Part shown: one piece after another, positions 1-8,264 of the stretch | Numbering within the stretch: the stretch's first letter is position 1 | Layout: each line of letters opens with the position of its first letter | Source: Mucilaginibacter sabulilitoris | GTDB lineage: Bacteria > Bacteroidota > Bacteroidia > Sphingobacteriales > Sphingobacteriaceae | Direction of reading: 5' to 3' | NCBI RefSeq assembly: GCF_034262375.1 | Contig: NZ_CP139558.1 | Coordinates: 744,001 to 808,000, forward strand | Length of the DNA stretch: 64,000 nt | The notes under the pieces: generated by a model | What the model saw: the letters and a program-made list of their open reading frames with translations, nothing else | The model's database searches: none | What the model was told of the DNA's origin: nothing | Translations under genes and position numbers: made by a program

Positions 1-444
1 CTGCACGTAAGAAAATTGAAAGAACCCGAGGAGCGTTTTAAAGGCAATATCCCCGAATGGCGTTTGGTTGACTACATAGGTTCATCTACAGTGTCGCGTA
101 TTTCATTTGGTATATTGTACATTTTGGTCTACGTGTTTTTTGCCACCCAATGGTGGATGTATCTGTTAATTCCTATCCATTTTTTAATGGGCCCTATTCA
201 CGGCGCTATTGTTAACTGGTGCGGCCATAAATATGGCTATTCCAACTTCGACAACGGCGATAAGTCAAAAAATACCACACCTTTCGACTTTTTAATGTTG
301 GGTGAACTGTTCCAGAACAATCATCATAAGCATCCCAACAGAGCCAATTTTGGTGCTAAATGGTTTGAAATAGATCCGGTTTATCCAGTAATGAAACTCA
401 TGCACTGGATGCGCATCATTAAGCTCAGAAAAGCATATTTATAA
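1..444 (+). CDS. Membrane fatty acid (acyl-CoA) desaturase, C-terminal part
   Basis: The frame is open from the first base, so the start lies outside the window; about 147 C-terminal residues are present. The segment has two hydrophobic stretches followed by HGAIVNWCGHKYGY and then ENN-type histidine box NNHHKHP near the end, the layout of the last membrane segments and third histidine box of integral-membrane diiron desaturases. Family members insert a cis double bond into acyl chains at the cytoplasmic face of the inner membrane. A strong terminator hairpin follows 28 bases after the stop. The specificity (delta-9 or other) cannot be judged from this fragment. Confidence 0.85.
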   Translation: MHVRKLKEPEERFKGNIPEWRLVDYIGSSTVSRISFGILYILVYVFFATQWWMYLLIPIHFLMGPIHGAIVNWCGHKYGYSNFDNGDKSKNTTPFDFLMLGELFQNNHHKHPNRANFGAKWFEIDPVYPVMKLMHWMRIIKLRKAYL

Positions 445-472
445 GCATAAAGCCTAATGCAAAAAGCTTAAA

Positions 473-512
473 GCGAAAAGTAAGGATTTGATACCTTCCT
501 TTTCGCTTTTTT
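473..512 (+). terminator. Rho-independent terminator after the desaturase
   Basis: GCGAAAAGTAAGG (473-485) pairs with CCTTCCTTTTCGC (494-506) with one mismatch around an 8-base loop, followed by a run of six T. Confidence 0.8.
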
Positions 513-554
513 GTTTGGTTAAAAAAGCTTTTTGCTTAAACCTTATGCTTTTAG

Positions 555-612
555 CTTTTCCCCTTTAATCTCATTTTTTACCTTTCTCCTTTTACCTTTC
601 GCCTTTCACCTC
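555..612. repeat. Pyrimidine-rich CTTTTACCTTTCGCC repeat tract
   Basis: A run of CCTTT-type units (tttacctttct, ccttttacctttcgcctttcacc) lies just ahead of the aminotransferase promoter. Its complement, GGCGAAAGGTAAA, occurs again at about 33670-33790, so this appears to be one member of a dispersed purine/pyrimidine-biased intergenic repeat. The tract is open in the aminotransferase frame but is not expected to be translated. Confidence 0.5.
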
Positions 613-622
613 AAATTCCCCT

Positions 623-630
623 TATATTTG
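623..630 (+). promoter_or_regulatory. Candidate -7 promoter element TATATTTG for the aminotransferase
   Basis: TATATTTG matches the Bacteroidota -7 consensus TAnnTTTG, 21 bases before the ATG at 652. A convincing -33 TTTG is not present; TTTC at 597-600 lies 22 bases upstream. Confidence 0.4.
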
Positions 631-651
631 CCGCTCATAAAACATACTACT

Positions 652-1908
652 ATGAGTATTTCTGTATTAGCTCAAAATTTGCGCGGCTCTGAAATTATTA
701 AGATAGCCGGCGAGATCAATGAATTAAAACGCCAGGGTCAGAATATAGCCAATTTAACTATAGGTGATTTTGATTCCAATATTTACCCTATACCGGCCGA
801 ACTGAAAGCAGGCATTGTTGAGGCTTACGCCCAAAATCAAACCAACTATCCCCCGGCCGATGGCATGCTTAACCTTCGTCAAAGCGTATCTACGCTTTTA
901 AAGAACCGTTATAATCTTGATTATTCAGCCAATGAAATATTAATATCGGGTGGTTCACGTCCGCTTATTTACTCTACTTTTTTGGCACTAGTTAACCCGG
1001 GCGAAAAGGTGGTCTTCCCGCTGCCGTCGTGGAACAACAACCATTACAGTGACCTCCTGAACGCCGATGCGGTAATGATACCTACCACTGCCGAAAATAA
1101 CTTTATGCCTACGGCCGATGAAATTCGTCCGCATTTAAAGGGAGCAGCTTTGCTGGCTTTGTGTTCGCCGTTAAACCCAACCGGTACCATGTTTGGCAAA
1201 AAAGACCTTGAAGAGATCTGCGACCTGGTTATTGCCGAAAACAAGAGCCGTGCTAAAGGCGAAAAACCACTTTACCTGATGTATGACCAGATATACTCGC
1301 AATTAACCTTTGGCGATTTTAAACATTACGACCCGGTTACCCTGCGTCCCGAACTGAAGGATTATACCATATTTATTGATGGCGCATCCAAGTGTTTCGC
1401 GTCAACAGGAGTAAGGGTAGGCTGGGGCTTTGGCCCGGCACATGTTATTGATAACATGAAGGCCATTGTAGGGCACATGGGGGCATGGTCGCCAAAAGCT
1501 GAGCAGGTAGCAATGGCCAGCTTTATAACCAATGATGCGGCGGTAGATAATTACCTGAATGATATTAAAGGTAAAATACAAAACAGCTTAAATACCCTGC
1601 ATGAAGGTTTTCAGGCATTAAAAGCCGAAGGGTTTCATGTAGATTCCATTATCCCGATGGGGGCTATTTATCTTACACTTAAAATCGATTACGCCGGCAA
1701 AACCACACCAGATGGCACAGTGCTGAAAGACTCGGCCGATATTAATTTTTACCTCATTAAAGAAGCTAAGGTGGCGTTGGTTCCGTTCTCTGCATTTGGC
1801 ACCGATGATAATGTGAACTGGTTCCGCGCATCGGTAGGGGCAAGTACCCTGCAGGATATTCAGCAACTTATACCAAGGGTAAGAGAAGCCCTTTCAAAAC
1901 TTAAATAA
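652..1908 (+). CDS. Pyridoxal-phosphate aminotransferase, class I/II
   Basis: A 418-residue fold-type I aminotransferase, the usual length. It has the substrate/PLP-side motif SPLNPTG and the Schiff-base lysine in GASKCFASTGVRVGW, with the family arginine further on. It transfers an amino group between an amino acid and a 2-oxo acid in the cytoplasm; the donor cannot be told from sequence. The frame remains open upstream to 532, but that extension is a low-complexity repeat, and MSISVLAQNL at 652 is a normal aminotransferase N-terminus placed 21 bases after a TATATTTG box, so 652 is taken as the start. It stands alone between two terminators. Confidence 0.9.
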   Translation: MSISVLAQNLRGSEIIKIAGEINELKRQGQNIANLTIGDFDSNIYPIPAELKAGIVEAYAQNQTNYPPADGMLNLRQSVSTLLKNRYNLDYSANEILISGGSRPLIYSTFLALVNPGEKVVFPLPSWNNNHYSDLLNADAVMIPTTAENNFMPTADEIRPHLKGAALLALCSPLNPTGTMFGKKDLEEICDLVIAENKSRAKGEKPLYLMYDQIYSQLTFGDFKHYDPVTLRPELKDYTIFIDGASKCFASTGVRVGWGFGPAHVIDNMKAIVGHMGAWSPKAEQVAMASFITNDAAVDNYLNDIKGKIQNSLNTLHEGFQALKAEGFHVDSIIPMGAIYLTLKIDYAGKTTPDGTVLKDSADINFYLIKEAKVALVPFSAFGTDDNVNWFRASVGASTLQDIQQLIPRVREALSKLK

Positions 1909-1926
1909 GTTTTTATAAGATATGGT

Positions 1927-1959
1927 AATGGCCATCATATGTACATGATGGCCATTTTT
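1927..1959 (+). terminator. Terminator after the aminotransferase
   Basis: Perfect 12-bp stem AATGGCCATCAT (1927-1938) / ATGATGGCCATT (1945-1956) with a 6-base loop, followed by T-rich sequence. Confidence 0.8.
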
Positions 1960-2090
1960 GTTTATATAGTTTATTTCCACATGCGTCATTGGAAAAGTAA
2001 TTACATAAATAATAGGTTTTTTACAAATAAGAAAATGAAACTTATTTGAGTGAAAATTGTTGCTTATAAAAACATATATAAACACTCACT

Positions 2091-2675
2091 ATGAAAAGAT
2101 TAAGTTTAATGATGATGTTCGTGCTATCGGCATGGATGTTTCAGGCATGTAATAACGCTGCCAAAACCGACAGTAAAGAAAGTGCCGACAGTACCAATGA
2201 AGTTAAGGACACTACAACAACGGGCGCCACAGGAATAGCCGTTGATGAGGGCGACGCCAAGTTCGCTACCGACGCCGCCAATGGTGGTATGGCCGAAGTA
2301 GCAGTAGGCAAAGTTGCTGAACAAAAAGCCGTTAATCAAAAAGTGAAAGATTTTGCAGCAATGATGGTAAAAGATCATAGCAAAGCAAATGATGAGCTTA
2401 TGGCCATTGCCAAAGCAAAAAATATTACGTTACCCGCTGCACCGAGCGATGATAAACAAAAAGAACTAGCAGATCTTTCTGCAAAATCGGCAAGTGATTT
2501 TGATAAAGCCTATGTAGATGCCATGGTTGATGGTCACCAAAAAACAATCGCTATGTTTGAAGATGCTGCAAAAAATTGCAAAGATGCCGAACTAAAAGCC
2601 TTTGCAACCAATACATTACCCATTATAAAAGGACATTTGGCTGAAATTGAAGCTATTAAAAAAGGTATGAAATAA
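2091..2675 (+). CDS. DUF4142 family lipoprotein
   Basis: A 194-residue protein with a lipoprotein signal (hydrophobic MMMFVLSAWMFQAC, lipid-bearing Cys at about residue 20), a short Ser/Thr/Asp-rich linker, then a helical domain beginning DAKFATDAANGGMAEVAVG and containing FAAMMVKDHSKAND, the signature of DUF4142. That domain is a ferritin-like helical bundle without the usual metal ligands; its function is unknown. In Bacteroidota such lipoproteins are often abundant or stress-related, which is only inference here. A strong terminator follows, so it is monocistronic. Confidence 0.85.
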   Translation: MKRLSLMMMFVLSAWMFQACNNAAKTDSKESADSTNEVKDTTTTGATGIAVDEGDAKFATDAANGGMAEVAVGKVAEQKAVNQKVKDFAAMMVKDHSKANDELMAIAKAKNITLPAAPSDDKQKELADLSAKSASDFDKAYVDAMVDGHQKTIAMFEDAAKNCKDAELKAFATNTLPIIKGHLAEIEAIKKGMK

Positions 2676-2700
2676 TTTAAAGTTCATCATTCAGTAAAAG

Positions 2701-2733
2701 AAAAAGGGAGATAATGCATCTCCCTTTTTCTTT
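2701..2733 (+). terminator. Terminator after the DUF4142 gene
   Basis: Perfect 12-bp stem AAAAAGGGAGAT (2701-2712) / ATCTCCCTTTTT (2718-2729) around a 5-base loop, then TCTTTT. Confidence 0.85.
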
Positions 2734-2802
2734 TATAAAAATATTGTATTACCCCACATAAAACAATAATTTTAGGCGATGTACTGGCCGGTTACCGGCT
2801 TT

Positions 2803-2854
2803 GCAATCAGGGGTAAAATAGTATAGCAATAGAACCTCTTAAACAATCAGGGGT
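2803..2854. repeat. Short direct repeat CAATCAGGGGT ahead of the oxidoreductase
   Basis: CAATCAGGGGT occurs at 2803-2813 and again at 2844-2854, 41 bp apart, in the 200-bp gap before the Gfo/Idh/MocA gene. A spacing of about four helical turns would suit paired protein sites, but nothing else supports an operator. Confidence 0.35.
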
Positions 2855-2876
2855 GTAAAGTAAAAAGTTAAAAAAT

Positions 2877-3896
2877 ATGTCATCAAAACCAATAGTAACC
2901 GGCCTTATGGCCTATGGTATGTCGGGCAGGATATTTCATGCGCCGTTTTTAGTTACCAACCCGGGTTTCACATTCAAAGCGGTGGTAGAACGCCATGAAA
3001 AAAAGGCAGGAAAAAGATATCCGGATGTGATCAGCTATGATACTATTGATGAATTACTGAATGATAAGGAAATTGAACTTATCATCGTAAATACACCTAA
3101 CAACACCCATTTTGATTATGCCATGAGGGCCCTTAATGCAGGCAAACATGTGCTTATTGAAAAGCCTGCGGCAGTAACATCGGCAGAAGTTAAGATCATG
3201 TTCGATCTGGGTAAAAAACTTGGGCTAAAAGTACTCATTTATCAGAACCGTAGATACGACAGCGGCTTTCTATCGGTAAAGGACGTAATTGAAAGTGGAA
3301 GACTGGGCCAATTGATAGAAGTTCATTTCAGGCTCGACAGATATCGGATGCCAATTGGGCCGAAAGTATTTAAAGAAACAAAAGATACACCGGGTAACGG
3401 GCTTACCTACGACCTCGGCGCTCATTTAATTGATAATGCAATTAGTCTGTTCGGTAAACCATTAAGTTTTGTTAAAACCATAGGTACATACAGGCCCGGC
3501 TCGCAGGTTGATGATTACTTTAACTTTCATTTAACCTATCCTAATCAATTGCATGTTTATTTAACCTCGGGGCTGCTTATTGCCGAGCATACCCCCGGCT
3601 TTATAATTCATGGTACCCTGGGAAGCTTTGTTAAGCTGCGTACCGATGTACAGGAAGCGCAGCTTGATGCCGGGATGATGCCTACCGATGATGGTTTTGG
3701 TATTGAACCTGAGGGCAGTGATGGCAAACTGGTACTTATGGGAGCCGATAATGAGAAAACTGTTGAATGGGTTCCGTCAGACAAGGGTAATTATAGCGGT
3801 TTATTTGAAGCGGTTTATCATACTATAAGAGAAAACGCGTTATTTCCAATAACCCAAGAGCAAATAGCGTGGCAGCTGGAATTGCTGGAAAGTTAA
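2877..3896 (+). CDS. Gfo/Idh/MocA family NAD(P)-dependent oxidoreductase
   Basis: A 339-residue protein with an N-terminal Rossmann fold (GLMAYGMSGRIFHAPFL, a variant dinucleotide-binding loop), the family motif EKPAAVTSAEV at about residues 95-105, and a C-terminal alpha/beta dimerisation domain containing TYDLGAHLIDNAISLFG. Members oxidise or reduce sugar or inositol carbons in the cytoplasm. The N-terminal sequence resembles the YdgJ/scyllo-inositol dehydrogenase branch, but I would not assign a substrate. It is followed 42 bases later by a thioredoxin-like gene on the same strand. Confidence 0.9.
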   Translation: MSSKPIVTGLMAYGMSGRIFHAPFLVTNPGFTFKAVVERHEKKAGKRYPDVISYDTIDELLNDKEIELIIVNTPNNTHFDYAMRALNAGKHVLIEKPAAVTSAEVKIMFDLGKKLGLKVLIYQNRRYDSGFLSVKDVIESGRLGQLIEVHFRLDRYRMPIGPKVFKETKDTPGNGLTYDLGAHLIDNAISLFGKPLSFVKTIGTYRPGSQVDDYFNFHLTYPNQLHVYLTSGLLIAEHTPGFIIHGTLGSFVKLRTDVQEAQLDAGMMPTDDGFGIEPEGSDGKLVLMGADNEKTVEWVPSDKGNYSGLFEAVYHTIRENALFPITQEQIAWQLELLES

Positions 3897-3938
3897 AAAT
3901 ATCGTAACTATGCTTTAATGAAGTATTATATTAACATA

Positions 3939-4427
3939 ATGAAAAAGATATACTTATTCCTTTGTTTACTTATTGCAGCTGGCTGTACCCAGGCTCAAAC
4001 ACTTGGTGCAAATTCGGGGATTCCGCCTTATCATATATTAACTACCGATAGTGTTTATGTTACCCCGGCTAACCTGAAAAAGAATAAACCGGTAATGATC
4101 ATTTATTTTGCACCTGATTGCAGTCATTGCCAGCACCTGATGTACGACCTTAAACCGGAGCTTAAACAATTGCAGAATGTGCAAATAGTGATGATAACTT
4201 TTGTTAACCAGCTTAAAGCTATCCAGGTTTTTCAGCGCGATTTTGATTTGACCAAGTATCATAATATCACGATAGGAACTGAAGGCTATACCTACGTGGT
4301 GCAGAAATATTATCAGATACAAAATACACCTTTTATTGCCATTTATGATAAAAATGGCAAAATATCAAAAACCTATAATAAAGTGCCAACCATCCCGGTG
4401 CTGATGCAGGCAGTTAAAAAGGTTTAA
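3939..4427 (+). CDS. Thioredoxin-like fold lipoprotein
   Basis: A 162-residue protein. The N-terminus MKKIYLFLCLLIAAGC is a lipoprotein signal (Cys16), so the domain should be in the periplasm or on the outer membrane. A thioredoxin fold follows, with the redox pair CSHC at residues 61-64 after VMIIYFAPD, and a cis-Pro-type motif NTPFIAIYDKNG. This is the TlpA/ResA-like redoxin layout, expected to reduce or oxidise disulphides of exported proteins. An ATG seven codons upstream (3918) is possible, but the start at 3939 places the basic residues directly before the hydrophobic core. Confidence 0.8.
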   Translation: MKKIYLFLCLLIAAGCTQAQTLGANSGIPPYHILTTDSVYVTPANLKKNKPVMIIYFAPDCSHCQHLMYDLKPELKQLQNVQIVMITFVNQLKAIQVFQRDFDLTKYHNITIGTEGYTYVVQKYYQIQNTPFIAIYDKNGKISKTYNKVPTIPVLMQAVKKV

Positions 4428-4429
4428 TT

Positions 4430-4527
4430 TTAGATGTGCAGATTTAGATGCGCCAATATGCAGATGGGATATCAGGGTATATTTTGATGATCTGCACACC
4501 TGAAATCCGCAAGTCTGCAAATCAAAA
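4430..4527. repeat. Degenerate GTGCAGAT/ATCTGCAC repeat between convergent genes
   Basis: The gap between the thioredoxin-like gene and the transglutaminase stop is filled by variants of the words gatgtgcagattt and atctgcac (gtgcagat near 4437, atgcagat near 4459, atctgcac near 4490, tctgcaaat near 4514). The outer copies are inverted and could pair. I see no clear T-run, so its use as a terminator is uncertain. Confidence 0.45.
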
Positions 4528-5496
4528 TTACTGTTGCTGCTGTTGCTGCTGTATAATTTCCATATATCGCTGGTAACTATTTTTAGGGTATTCGGTGACC
4601 TGCTGCAAGGGGCTTGTTTCATGAACAACTTTGTCGTCATAAGCAAACGCGTTTTTGTCATCAACGGTTACTGAAACTTCAAGTTTGTGGCCCGATGATC
4701 CCTTATATACACCTTTTACAGGAGAGCAGTCTGAAAAATTACGGCCAACTGCCAGGCGTACATGGGTTTCGTTTGCAATGCAGTTGTTAGTAGGATCAAT
4801 ACCCAACCAGCCATAATCAGGTATATAGGCTTCGGCCCAGGCATGAGTGGCCCCTTCGCCGCGCATGTTGCTGCTATTGGTGCAGATGTAGCCACTAACA
4901 TAACGTGCAGGTATTTTTAACAACCGGAGCATCACCATTAAAATATGTGCGAAATCCTGGCAAACGCCGGCCTTTAATTTCCATACTTCATCAAGTGTGG
5001 TTTCAACCGTGGTAACCCCCTTAATATATTCAAAATTCTGGTACACGTAATTGCAAAAACGGAGGGTTATCTGATAAGGTGTTTCGTCTTTTGATCTTTC
5101 CTGTTCCACAATAGCCTGCAATTCGGGTAGTCCCTCAAAGTATTCCTGTTTTAAAAAGTCAATATAGGGTACCATGTATTGCAGGCGTTTCAGGTCTTCC
5201 CATTGTTGTTCCGGAAAAATATCGTTTATGGGGAGTGGCCTTTGCCTGGTAGTAACCTCAAGTTTAGAGTTAATGAGCAATACGGAATGTGGTTCGCTAT
5301 AGGTAAAACTGCCTACTTCGTTGCCGTAGTAGTCAATATGCGTATCAACAACCGGGTTGCCGGTTATATGTACTTCCTGTTTTACAATATCCTGATACTC
5401 GTCCTTTATGGGGAAGAGAATGATCTGGTTAGCACTGTCGCGTACGGACCCCTCGTAGGTATACCGGGTTATGTGTTGTATTTTAAATTCAGGCAT
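4528..5496 (-). CDS. Transglutaminase-like cysteine peptidase family protein
   Basis: A 322-residue protein. Residues 1-90 form the bacterial transglutaminase N-terminal beta domain (ITRYTYEGSVRDSANQIILFP), and residues 150-250 the transglutaminase core with an apparently complete triad: Cys179 in KAGVCQDFAH, His218 in GATHAWAEAY and Asp234 in WLGIDPTNN. No signal peptide, so it is probably cytoplasmic. It ends in seven glutamines coded by CAG/CAA repeats (4531-4551). It is the third gene of an operon after a circularly permuted ATP-grasp protein and an alpha-E protein, a set proposed to make and trim peptide or amide bonds on an unknown substrate. The gap to the alpha-E gene is 11 bases. Confidence 0.9.
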   Translation of the reverse strand: MPEFKIQHITRYTYEGSVRDSANQIILFPIKDEYQDIVKQEVHITGNPVVDTHIDYYGNEVGSFTYSEPHSVLLINSKLEVTTRQRPLPINDIFPEQQWEDLKRLQYMVPYIDFLKQEYFEGLPELQAIVEQERSKDETPYQITLRFCNYVYQNFEYIKGVTTVETTLDEVWKLKAGVCQDFAHILMVMLRLLKIPARYVSGYICTNSSNMRGEGATHAWAEAYIPDYGWLGIDPTNNCIANETHVRLAVGRNFSDCSPVKGVYKGSSGHKLEVSVTVDDKNAFAYDDKVVHETSPLQQVTEYPKNSYQRYMEIIQQQQQQQ

Positions 5497-5507
5497 ATCT
5501 TGTATAA

Positions 5508-6443
5508 TTATGAATTTGCAAAATAATATTCGTTCAGCGAGTTACCAATCCCAAACAGCTCGTTCCTGATCTGGGTAAGGAAGGTGTGTAAGCCCTCCTG
5601 TCTGATACTGCGTACCGAGCTATACTTGATGCGGCTTTGCAGTCGCCCTATTTGAAATGACATTTCCCGGTAAGTATCCACCGTGGTATCGTTCTTCAGC
5701 CGGTCAAAATAACGCTGTATATTATTTACCGAATAAATAACCGAACGCGGAAAATCATTATTTAAAACAACCTGCTCCAGTATGTTTTCGGCCTCAAAGC
5801 CCACACGGTATGTTTTCAGGTACAGTTCATAACCACCCAGCGAAAGCAGCAGGTGTTTCCAATAAGTGGTATCGGTAAGCAAATCAGGGTTGTCACTTAC
5901 CGAGCTGAATTTGGTATCGAGGATATCAACCGATTGTATAGCACGCTCCAGGTATTTTCCAATATTCATGAAGCTGCGCCCTTCGCCACGCTCCATCGTA
6001 ATTTCTACCGTGCCATAATACAGCATGATCTGCTTTATCAACACATCGAGCACGCCAATGGGGTCCTCGCGCTGCAGGTAGCGTTCAAGCCGTGGATCCT
6101 TTACGGTATGATAATACTCATTGAGGCACTGCCATAAATCTTTGGTAATGTGTTCCTGTACGCCCCTGGCGTTTTCGCGTGCCAACGTAATAATGTTTAA
6201 TATGGAATTTGGATTGTTTTTACCCGTTACCATATATTTTAAAACCGACCTGCTGTCATTTTCCAGCTGATCAGCCTCGGCTGCATCAAGTCCTGCAAAT
6301 ATCCTGATCACAGGTTCCCAGGTAAATTCCTGCACGGCATCCTGAGATGATGCATAGTTTATTTTGAGCATCCTCAGCATACCATCGCTGCGCTCAATAT
6401 AACGGCTTAACCAATAAAAACTTGCTGCTACCCTGCTTAACAT
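5508..6443 (-). CDS. Alpha-E domain-containing protein
   Basis: A 311-residue all-helical protein of the alpha-E (formerly DUF403) family, starting with the characteristic MLSRVAASFYWLSRYIERSD. It has no signal peptide or membrane span. The family has no known catalytic activity and nearly always sits beside a circularly permuted ATP-grasp protein and a transglutaminase-like protein, as here, so it is thought to be a partner of the ligase. Its ATG follows directly on an operon-embedded GC-rich repeat (6444-6594) and its stop is 11 bases from the transglutaminase start, so the three genes are probably cotranscribed. Confidence 0.9.
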   Translation of the reverse strand: MLSRVAASFYWLSRYIERSDGMLRMLKINYASSQDAVQEFTWEPVIRIFAGLDAAEADQLENDSRSVLKYMVTGKNNPNSILNIITLARENARGVQEHITKDLWQCLNEYYHTVKDPRLERYLQREDPIGVLDVLIKQIMLYYGTVEITMERGEGRSFMNIGKYLERAIQSVDILDTKFSSVSDNPDLLTDTTYWKHLLLSLGGYELYLKTYRVGFEAENILEQVVLNNDFPRSVIYSVNNIQRYFDRLKNDTTVDTYREMSFQIGRLQSRIKYSSVRSIRQEGLHTFLTQIRNELFGIGNSLNEYYFANS

Positions 6444-6594
6444 ATTAGCCCCCTAACCCCCTAAAGGGAGAATTTCTTGATTTGTTAGCCCCCTCACCCC
6501 CCTAAAGGGGCAATACTTGGGGGAGTTTAAATATTGTTTATTATAAATATTCTTGTTGTCCTATCCCTCCCCCTTTAGGGGGCCGGAGGGCTTA
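6444..6594. repeat. Operon-embedded palindromic repeat (CCCCCTAAAGGGGG family)
   Basis: Two direct copies (6445-6472 and 6485-6513) of a unit beginning TTAGCCCCCT and containing CCCCTAAAGGG are followed by an inverted copy (6564-6594) containing CCCCCTTTAGGGGG. The element fills the whole gap between the ATP-grasp and alpha-E genes. Its inverted arm encodes the last residues (SPPAP) and stop of the ATP-grasp protein, and its other end abuts the ATG of the alpha-E gene. A second element of the same design lies at 34398-34506. Confidence 0.8.
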
Positions 6595-8035
6595 GTACCC
6601 ATGTATCTTTGCTGCCGCCACCCTGCGAGCTGTTTACCACTAATGAGCCTTCTTTAAGGGCAACCCGTGTAAGGCCCCCGGGGACTATCTCAATACCGTC
6701 GGGGCCATAAAGCGCATAGGGCCTCAGATCAATACGACGGGGCTTCAATGAACCCTGCATATAGCAGGGCGCCGCCGAAAGACTGATGGTTGGCTGCGCT
6801 ATAAAATTGCGCGGATCTTTTAATATCTCCTTTTTGTAATCGTCAATTTCCTGCTCAGACGCTGCATGCCCCATAAGCATGCCATAGCCGCCGCTGCCGT
6901 TGGTTTTTTTAACCACCATTTTATTGAGGTTTTTAAACACGTGTTCGCGTTCATCGGTATTGCCCAACTGATGGGTGGGCACGTTTTTAAGAATAGGTTC
7001 CTCGTTGAGGTAATAGCGGATCATGTCGGGCACGTAAACATACACCGCTTTGTCGTCGGCGACACCGGTGCCAACGGCATTTACTATGGCAACATTGCCT
7101 TTGCGGTAAGCGCCCATAATACCAGCTACGCCAAGCATACTCGCCGGGTTGAATACCAGCGGATCAAGATATTCATCATCGACACGGCGGTATATTACAT
7201 CAACCTGCTGCAGGCCGGTAGTGGTTTTCATATATACCTTGTGGTTATTAACTACCAGGTCGCGCCCTTCAACCAGCTCAACGCCCATTAGCCGGGCAAG
7301 TGTGGTATGCTCAAAATAGGCCGAATTGTAAATGCCTGGGCTCAGCAAAACTATCGTTGGGTTTTGTATTTGCCGCGGCGACAACGCCAGTAAGTTTTTG
7401 TACAGTATGGCCGGATATTCTGTTACGCTGCGAACCCCGCATTGAGGCAACAGATCGGGGAAAAGACGTTTGGTGATCTCACGGTTTTCGAGCATGTAGC
7501 TTACGCCCGATGGGGTACGCAGGTTATCTTCCAGAACATAAAAAGTGCCATCCTCATCGCGTATCAGGTCTATGCCTGATATATGTACATAAATATCATA
7601 AGGTACCTTAAGCTGATACATTTCGCGCAAAAAATGCGGGCACGAGTATATAATGTCGATTGGCACTATGCCATCTTTTATAATAAACTGATTGTGGTAA
7701 ATGTCTTTAAGAAAAAGGTTAAGGGCAGTAAGTCTTTGTTTGATGCCTTTTTCTACAAAAGCCCATTCACCCGAGGTAATAATGCGTGGAATAATATCAA
7801 AAGGAAATATTTTTTCAATGCCCTCGCCACTGCTATAAACTGTAAAAGTAATACCCTGGCTCATGAACAAACTCTTGGCTAATTCCTCTTTTTTGTTCAG
7901 GTCTTCTGCTGATTCTTTTGAAATATATTCAATTACCTTGCGATAATGATCGCGGACATTGCAATTAGTGCCATACATTTCATCCCAAACGCCATTAATT
8001 GGGTTGTATTGGTTAAAATATCCTGATTCTTCCAT
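6575..8035 (-). CDS. Circularly permuted type 2 ATP-grasp protein
   Basis: A 486-residue cytoplasmic protein of the circularly permuted ATP-grasp family (DUF404/DUF407). Recognisable segments include IDLIRDEDGTFYVLEDNLRTPSG-type sequence (residues about 155-178), IYRRVDDEYLDPL and the lysine/glycine-rich nucleotide loop VVKKTNGSGGYGM (about residues 375-387), with DLRPYALYG near the end. Members are expected to activate a carboxylate with ATP and join it to an amine or thiol; the substrate is unknown. It leads an operon with the alpha-E and transglutaminase-like genes. Its last codons LSPPAP come from the repeat element overlapping the 3' end and are probably not part of the ancestral protein. 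Confidence 0.9.
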   Translation of the reverse strand: MEESGYFNQYNPINGVWDEMYGTNCNVRDHYRKVIEYISKESAEDLNKKEELAKSLFMSQGITFTVYSSGEGIEKIFPFDIIPRIITSGEWAFVEKGIKQRLTALNLFLKDIYHNQFIIKDGIVPIDIIYSCPHFLREMYQLKVPYDIYVHISGIDLIRDEDGTFYVLEDNLRTPSGVSYMLENREITKRLFPDLLPQCGVRSVTEYPAILYKNLLALSPRQIQNPTIVLLSPGIYNSAYFEHTTLARLMGVELVEGRDLVVNNHKVYMKTTTGLQQVDVIYRRVDDEYLDPLVFNPASMLGVAGIMGAYRKGNVAIVNAVGTGVADDKAVYVYVPDMIRYYLNEEPILKNVPTHQLGNTDEREHVFKNLNKMVVKKTNGSGGYGMLMGHAASEQEIDDYKKEILKDPRNFIAQPTISLSAAPCYMQGSLKPRRIDLRPYALYGPDGIEIVPGGLTRVALKEGSLVVNSSQGGGSKDTWVLSPPAP

Positions 8036-8210
8036 ATTAAATTTGCAAAAAGTATAAATTTACTAATCAGTTATTTTGAAAAATGTAATTTATGAAGTGT
8101 TTTTGATAAAAATGCAATCTTTTTTAAATTATTTATAATAATATCAAATAATTGTGCTGTTTTGTGTAATTTTTGTGGGAAAAACGGGCGGATTTTAAAA
8201 TGAATTAACA

Positions 8211-8245
8211 AAAAAAGCGCAATCAATTTAATGATCGCGCTTTTT
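8211..8245 (-). terminator. Terminator after the membrane acyltransferase
   Basis: AAAAAGCGCAATCA (8212-8225) pairs with TGATCGCGCTTTTT (8232-8245) with one mismatch around six bases. On the minus strand it ends in a U-run, 20 bases past the stop of the gene at 8265; the T-run on the plus strand makes it symmetrical, but no plus-strand gene needs it. Confidence 0.8.
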
Positions 8246-8264
8246 AAACAGTTGTTTTGACAAA

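Noticed and set aside
532..651. N-terminal extension of the aminotransferase from an ATG at 532
   Set aside because: The sequence is the pyrimidine-rich repeat and gives a low-complexity Phe/Leu/Pro stretch; the family start and promoter box favour 652.
1894..2085. 63-residue minus-strand frame
   Set aside because: Covers the aminotransferase terminator and AT-rich spacer; no protein-like pattern.
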